From: Circinella minor
Lineage: Eukaryota > Mucoromycota > Mucoromycetes > Mucorales > Lichtheimiaceae
Direction: 5' to 3'
Assembly: GCA_016758965.1 (NCBI GenBank)
Contig: JAEPRB010000301.1
Span: forward strand, 1-43,533
DNA length: 43,533 nucleotides
Each line of letters starts with the position of its first letter. Positions within the stretch are counted from its first letter, which is position 1. Below, piece after piece: positions 41,258-43,533 of the stretch. A program made the position numbers and the translations under genes. The notes beneath the pieces are model-generated. The model saw only the letters and a program-made list of their open reading frames with translations. It searched no databases and was not told where the DNA came from.

Positions 41258-41957
41258 AAGCAAATGAATAAAAATAACATGTTATCTAGCCTCTTCTCTC
41301 ACTTATACAGCACAGTCTCTCTTTTATCCCTCGTTATTATTATTATTACTATCATATCCCACATTTTCGTTACTATTATTATTATTACTACTATTATTTC
41401 ACATTGTATACTTATTGTAAATCTTTCTTTTCTCTCCTGTCTTTTTTTTTTTTTTTATATCGTTTTTTTCTATTATTATTATTACGTATTTTTACTTCAA
41501 AAAAAAAAAAGTGGGTGCTAGCACCTCTTTCTTTCTTTCTTTCTTTTTCAAATGTATACCAACAATTCCCACTCTTTTAACATATTCATATATAAACATT
41601 TATACTGCACTTTAAATTATGATATCTTTGAAATCTACTACAGAAAGAACCAATATTTATTCTATCCTATTTTAGATAATAGTATTAAACAAAAAAGAAT
41701 ACGCAAATAAAATATTTTATAAAATAAATTTGTTTTGAGGGTATGAATGAAGAAAAGAATGTATAATAGCAAAAAAAAAAAAAAAAGAAGAAAAGAGAAA
41801 CGATATATACAAAGTATTTTTTTAATGAATATTTCCACATTAACCACCCTTAGATTTCTAAATTAATAATAATAATAATAAAAAGTAATAGTAATAATAA
41901 TAAAATAATTATAGTAACAAGAAAAAACAAATTTTCAATGATTTCTTTGTAAATATA
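41258..41957. other. Convergent intergenic region
   Basis: The plus-strand WD40-like gene and the minus-strand transporter both end here, so it should hold two 3' UTRs. It consists of ATT/TTA tracts, a TTTC repeat (about 41527-41548) and A tracts. I see no coding frame. Confidence 0.5.
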
Positions 41958-43169
41958 TTAATGAGGTTTGGTAGTGGCTGTCGGTGGTGTTAATACCTTC
42001 TTGTCAGGCACACTGTAATTATAAGTTGCAAGAATGACAATACATGCACCCACCACAAATTGCATTGATAATTGAAAATCAAAAAAGTAAAAGCTAATAG
42101 CACTTGACAAAATAAGTGATATACTTGTAGCAAACGACTTCAAAATAACATCTGCATATTTGACTACGATTGCCACTAATAATCCACCTAATGCTTGATT
42201 TCCAATCACAACCCACGTTAACCAGTCATATCCTTGTAACATGCCACCTTGTCTTAATGGTTGCATATCATACATAAGCATCCCAACCAACGAAAAGAAC
42301 GCACCCGATATACCCAATTGAATATTTCTGACCCACATGCTTGTTTCTGACGTTTTTAAAATCTTTTCAAAATAACATCCAGCAAATCCAGAAGAAATAC
42401 AACTTGTAATAACTGCTACTAATCCAATAAACGGACTTTGTACTGTATCGTCAGGTGGAGGTGTTGACATACTTTGTGATTGTACCAATGTCACACCAAT
42501 CATGAGTAACACTAATGCTAACCATTTACTACGCGATAATGATCTTCCCAAAAGAACCACTGAAAAGATGGCTGTTGATAAAATCTTCATTTGATAAGTC
42601 ACTTGAAAAGTTGCTGCTTCGAGATTACTCAATGCCACATAAAGTAAATTGTTTTGTAAAGCATATAAACTGGATGGAATTAACATTTTAGCCGTTTCTG
42701 CCGGTTTACCGAGAATCTCGTTTCGTACGACAAGGATGAATTTGGACCAATATCGTTGTTGACGATACATTACGAATAAACAGGCAATGATTTTTAATAC
42801 TTCGGCCAAAAAGACAGCAGTAGATGCAATGTACATGGATTGTCCTGGTTTTTGAACAATGCGAGAATATCGCATCATTAATACCAATGTACTGTTTTGA
42901 ACAACAAGAACAACTAATGATAACTGTTTCCGTGTCAAACCAAATATCAAGGGTTCTGATACTACTTGGTTTTTTTTTTTTTTTTTTGAAAAAATGATGA
43001 TCGATCGATCAGTTTTATTGTTATTATTATTATTATTATTATTTATATGTTTAATATATTATAAAAAATATATTGAATTTACATTACGTTTTAACTTGCC
43101 ATTTGCATTTGTAGTTGGCAAGAGTTGGTCCCTCTTTATAAACGTCCGGCGAGTTTGATATCCGGGCAT
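41958..43169 (-). CDS. SLC35A-type nucleotide-sugar transporter of the Golgi
   Basis: This multispanning antiporter brings UDP- or CMP-activated sugars into the Golgi lumen in exchange for the nucleoside monophosphate. The main exon, 41958-42955, encodes about 331 residues with roughly ten hydrophobic helices. Family signatures are SLVVLVVQNSTLVLMMRYSR at the N-terminus, ALQNNLLYVALSNLEAATFQ, QVTYQMKILSTA and KYADVILKSFATSISLILS, typical of the UDP-galactose/UDP-GlcNAc (SLC35A2/A3) group; the exact sugar cannot be read. This exon has no in-frame ATG at its start. I propose a first exon 43088-43169 (MPGYQTRRTFIKRD...), spliced C|GTAATG to ATCAG|AACCC in phase 1, giving 359 aa. A rival ATG near 43107 with a weaker GTTAAA donor also fits. 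The stretch includes TATAAA, so the first exon may instead be promoter. The transporter call is firm; the start is not. Confidence 0.85.
43019..43042. repeat. (TTA)n microsatellite in the 5' part of the transporter gene
   Basis: A TTA/ATT trinucleotide run inside the proposed first intron of the nucleotide-sugar transporter gene. Confidence 0.75.
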
Positions 43170-43533
43170 GATATTTATGTTGGTATATTGACGGGAGGGA
43201 GGGAGTGTGTGTGTGTCTGTGAGAGAGGAGAGAAAGAATAGGGACGGGAGGAGGGATGAATTAAAAGAACAGAGAGGGGTAAAAAAGAGAAAAAAAAAGG
43301 GGGGAGTTTTGCAGTCAAAAAAAAAAAGATTTCTTTTTCGAGATAGAAATTTGTTTCAGGTTGTACAAGCAAATATGAAATAAGATGGAAAGAGTTCCAA
43401 AGAAACCACCTAGTATATAAAGATAGTCCGATTCCCAAACCAATATGCTCTCTAATTGCCTGGGCGGTTTGGAACCAGAAAAAATTAAAAAATTAACCGT
43501 CACTTTTGTTCCTGTCTGCATTACAATTTGGTT
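43170..43533. other. Right-edge sequence, upstream of the transporter
   Basis: Purine-rich simple sequence (GGGAGG, GTGTGT and GAGAGA runs at about 43190-43300), then 200 bp of mixed sequence to the window edge. Two short minus-strand frames occur but neither resembles a known protein. It likely holds the promoter of the transporter gene. Confidence 0.4.

Noticed and set aside
43175..43521. Two minus-strand frames at the right edge (87 and 68 codons), considered as the first exon of a gene or a partial membrane protein
   Set aside because: One is built on GAGAGA/GTGTGT simple sequence; the other lacks any motif I recognise and has no supporting splice or stop context.

Overview
The window looks like nuclear DNA of an early-diverging filamentous fungus, most likely Mucoromycota (possibly Mucorales). 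It is very A+T rich and full of homopolymer and trinucleotide tracts. Coding genes are split by many short introns with fungal GTRNGN donors, and several proteins carry Gln/Asn/Ser runs. A CreA/Mig1-type zinc-finger gene, a Spb1 methyltransferase and a Gtr1/RagA GTPase are all clearly eukaryotic. The taxon is an inference from style and gene content, not from a marker gene. I found no rRNA or tRNA gene, CRISPR, plasmid or phage feature.

Ten genes are supported. Left part: a single-exon CreA/Mig1-like C2H2 repressor (2069-2878, minus) lies divergent from a 12-exon ATG7 (5560-9263, plus), with 2.7 kb between them. ATG7 converges on a 10-exon SPB1 (10600-14130, minus). After a 2.2 kb spacer holding a pogo/Tigger-like MITE comes a 5-exon ArfGAP of the Age2/SMAP type (16352-17806, minus).

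Middle: a 3.2 kb gene-poor spacer, then three genes for mitochondrial proteins. These are the ADP/ATP carrier (20992-22340, minus), the iron-sulfur assembly factor ISA2 (23111-23933, minus) and a CCDC90/DUF1640 inner-membrane coiled-coil protein (24975-26367, plus). Next is a two-exon protein of unknown function, 556 aa, rich in low complexity (26789-28564, plus).

Right part: a 5.8 kb spacer with a second MITE and decayed coding-like fragments, then GTR1/RagA (34385-36265, plus, 8 exons). A single-exon 1027-aa WD40-like protein follows (38174-41257, plus). Last is an SLC35A-type nucleotide-sugar transporter (41958 to about 43169, minus) whose first exon is uncertain.

Most genes are housekeeping: autophagy conjugation, 60S ribosome biogenesis, Arf traffic, mitochondrial energy and Fe-S supply, TORC1 nutrient signalling and Golgi sugar transport. 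I saw no convincing sign of a new multi-gene system. The items most worth a second look are the two TA-flanked MITEs, an obligatory GC-AG intron in ATG7, a 25-nt last exon in the ArfGAP gene that adds an acidic/Leu tail, the unknown 556-aa protein, a GC-rich dyad upstream of the ADP/ATP carrier, and decayed coding fragments in the long spacers. Exon joins were done by hand. Reading phase is preserved across every join, and the protein families were recognised from their motifs without a database search.
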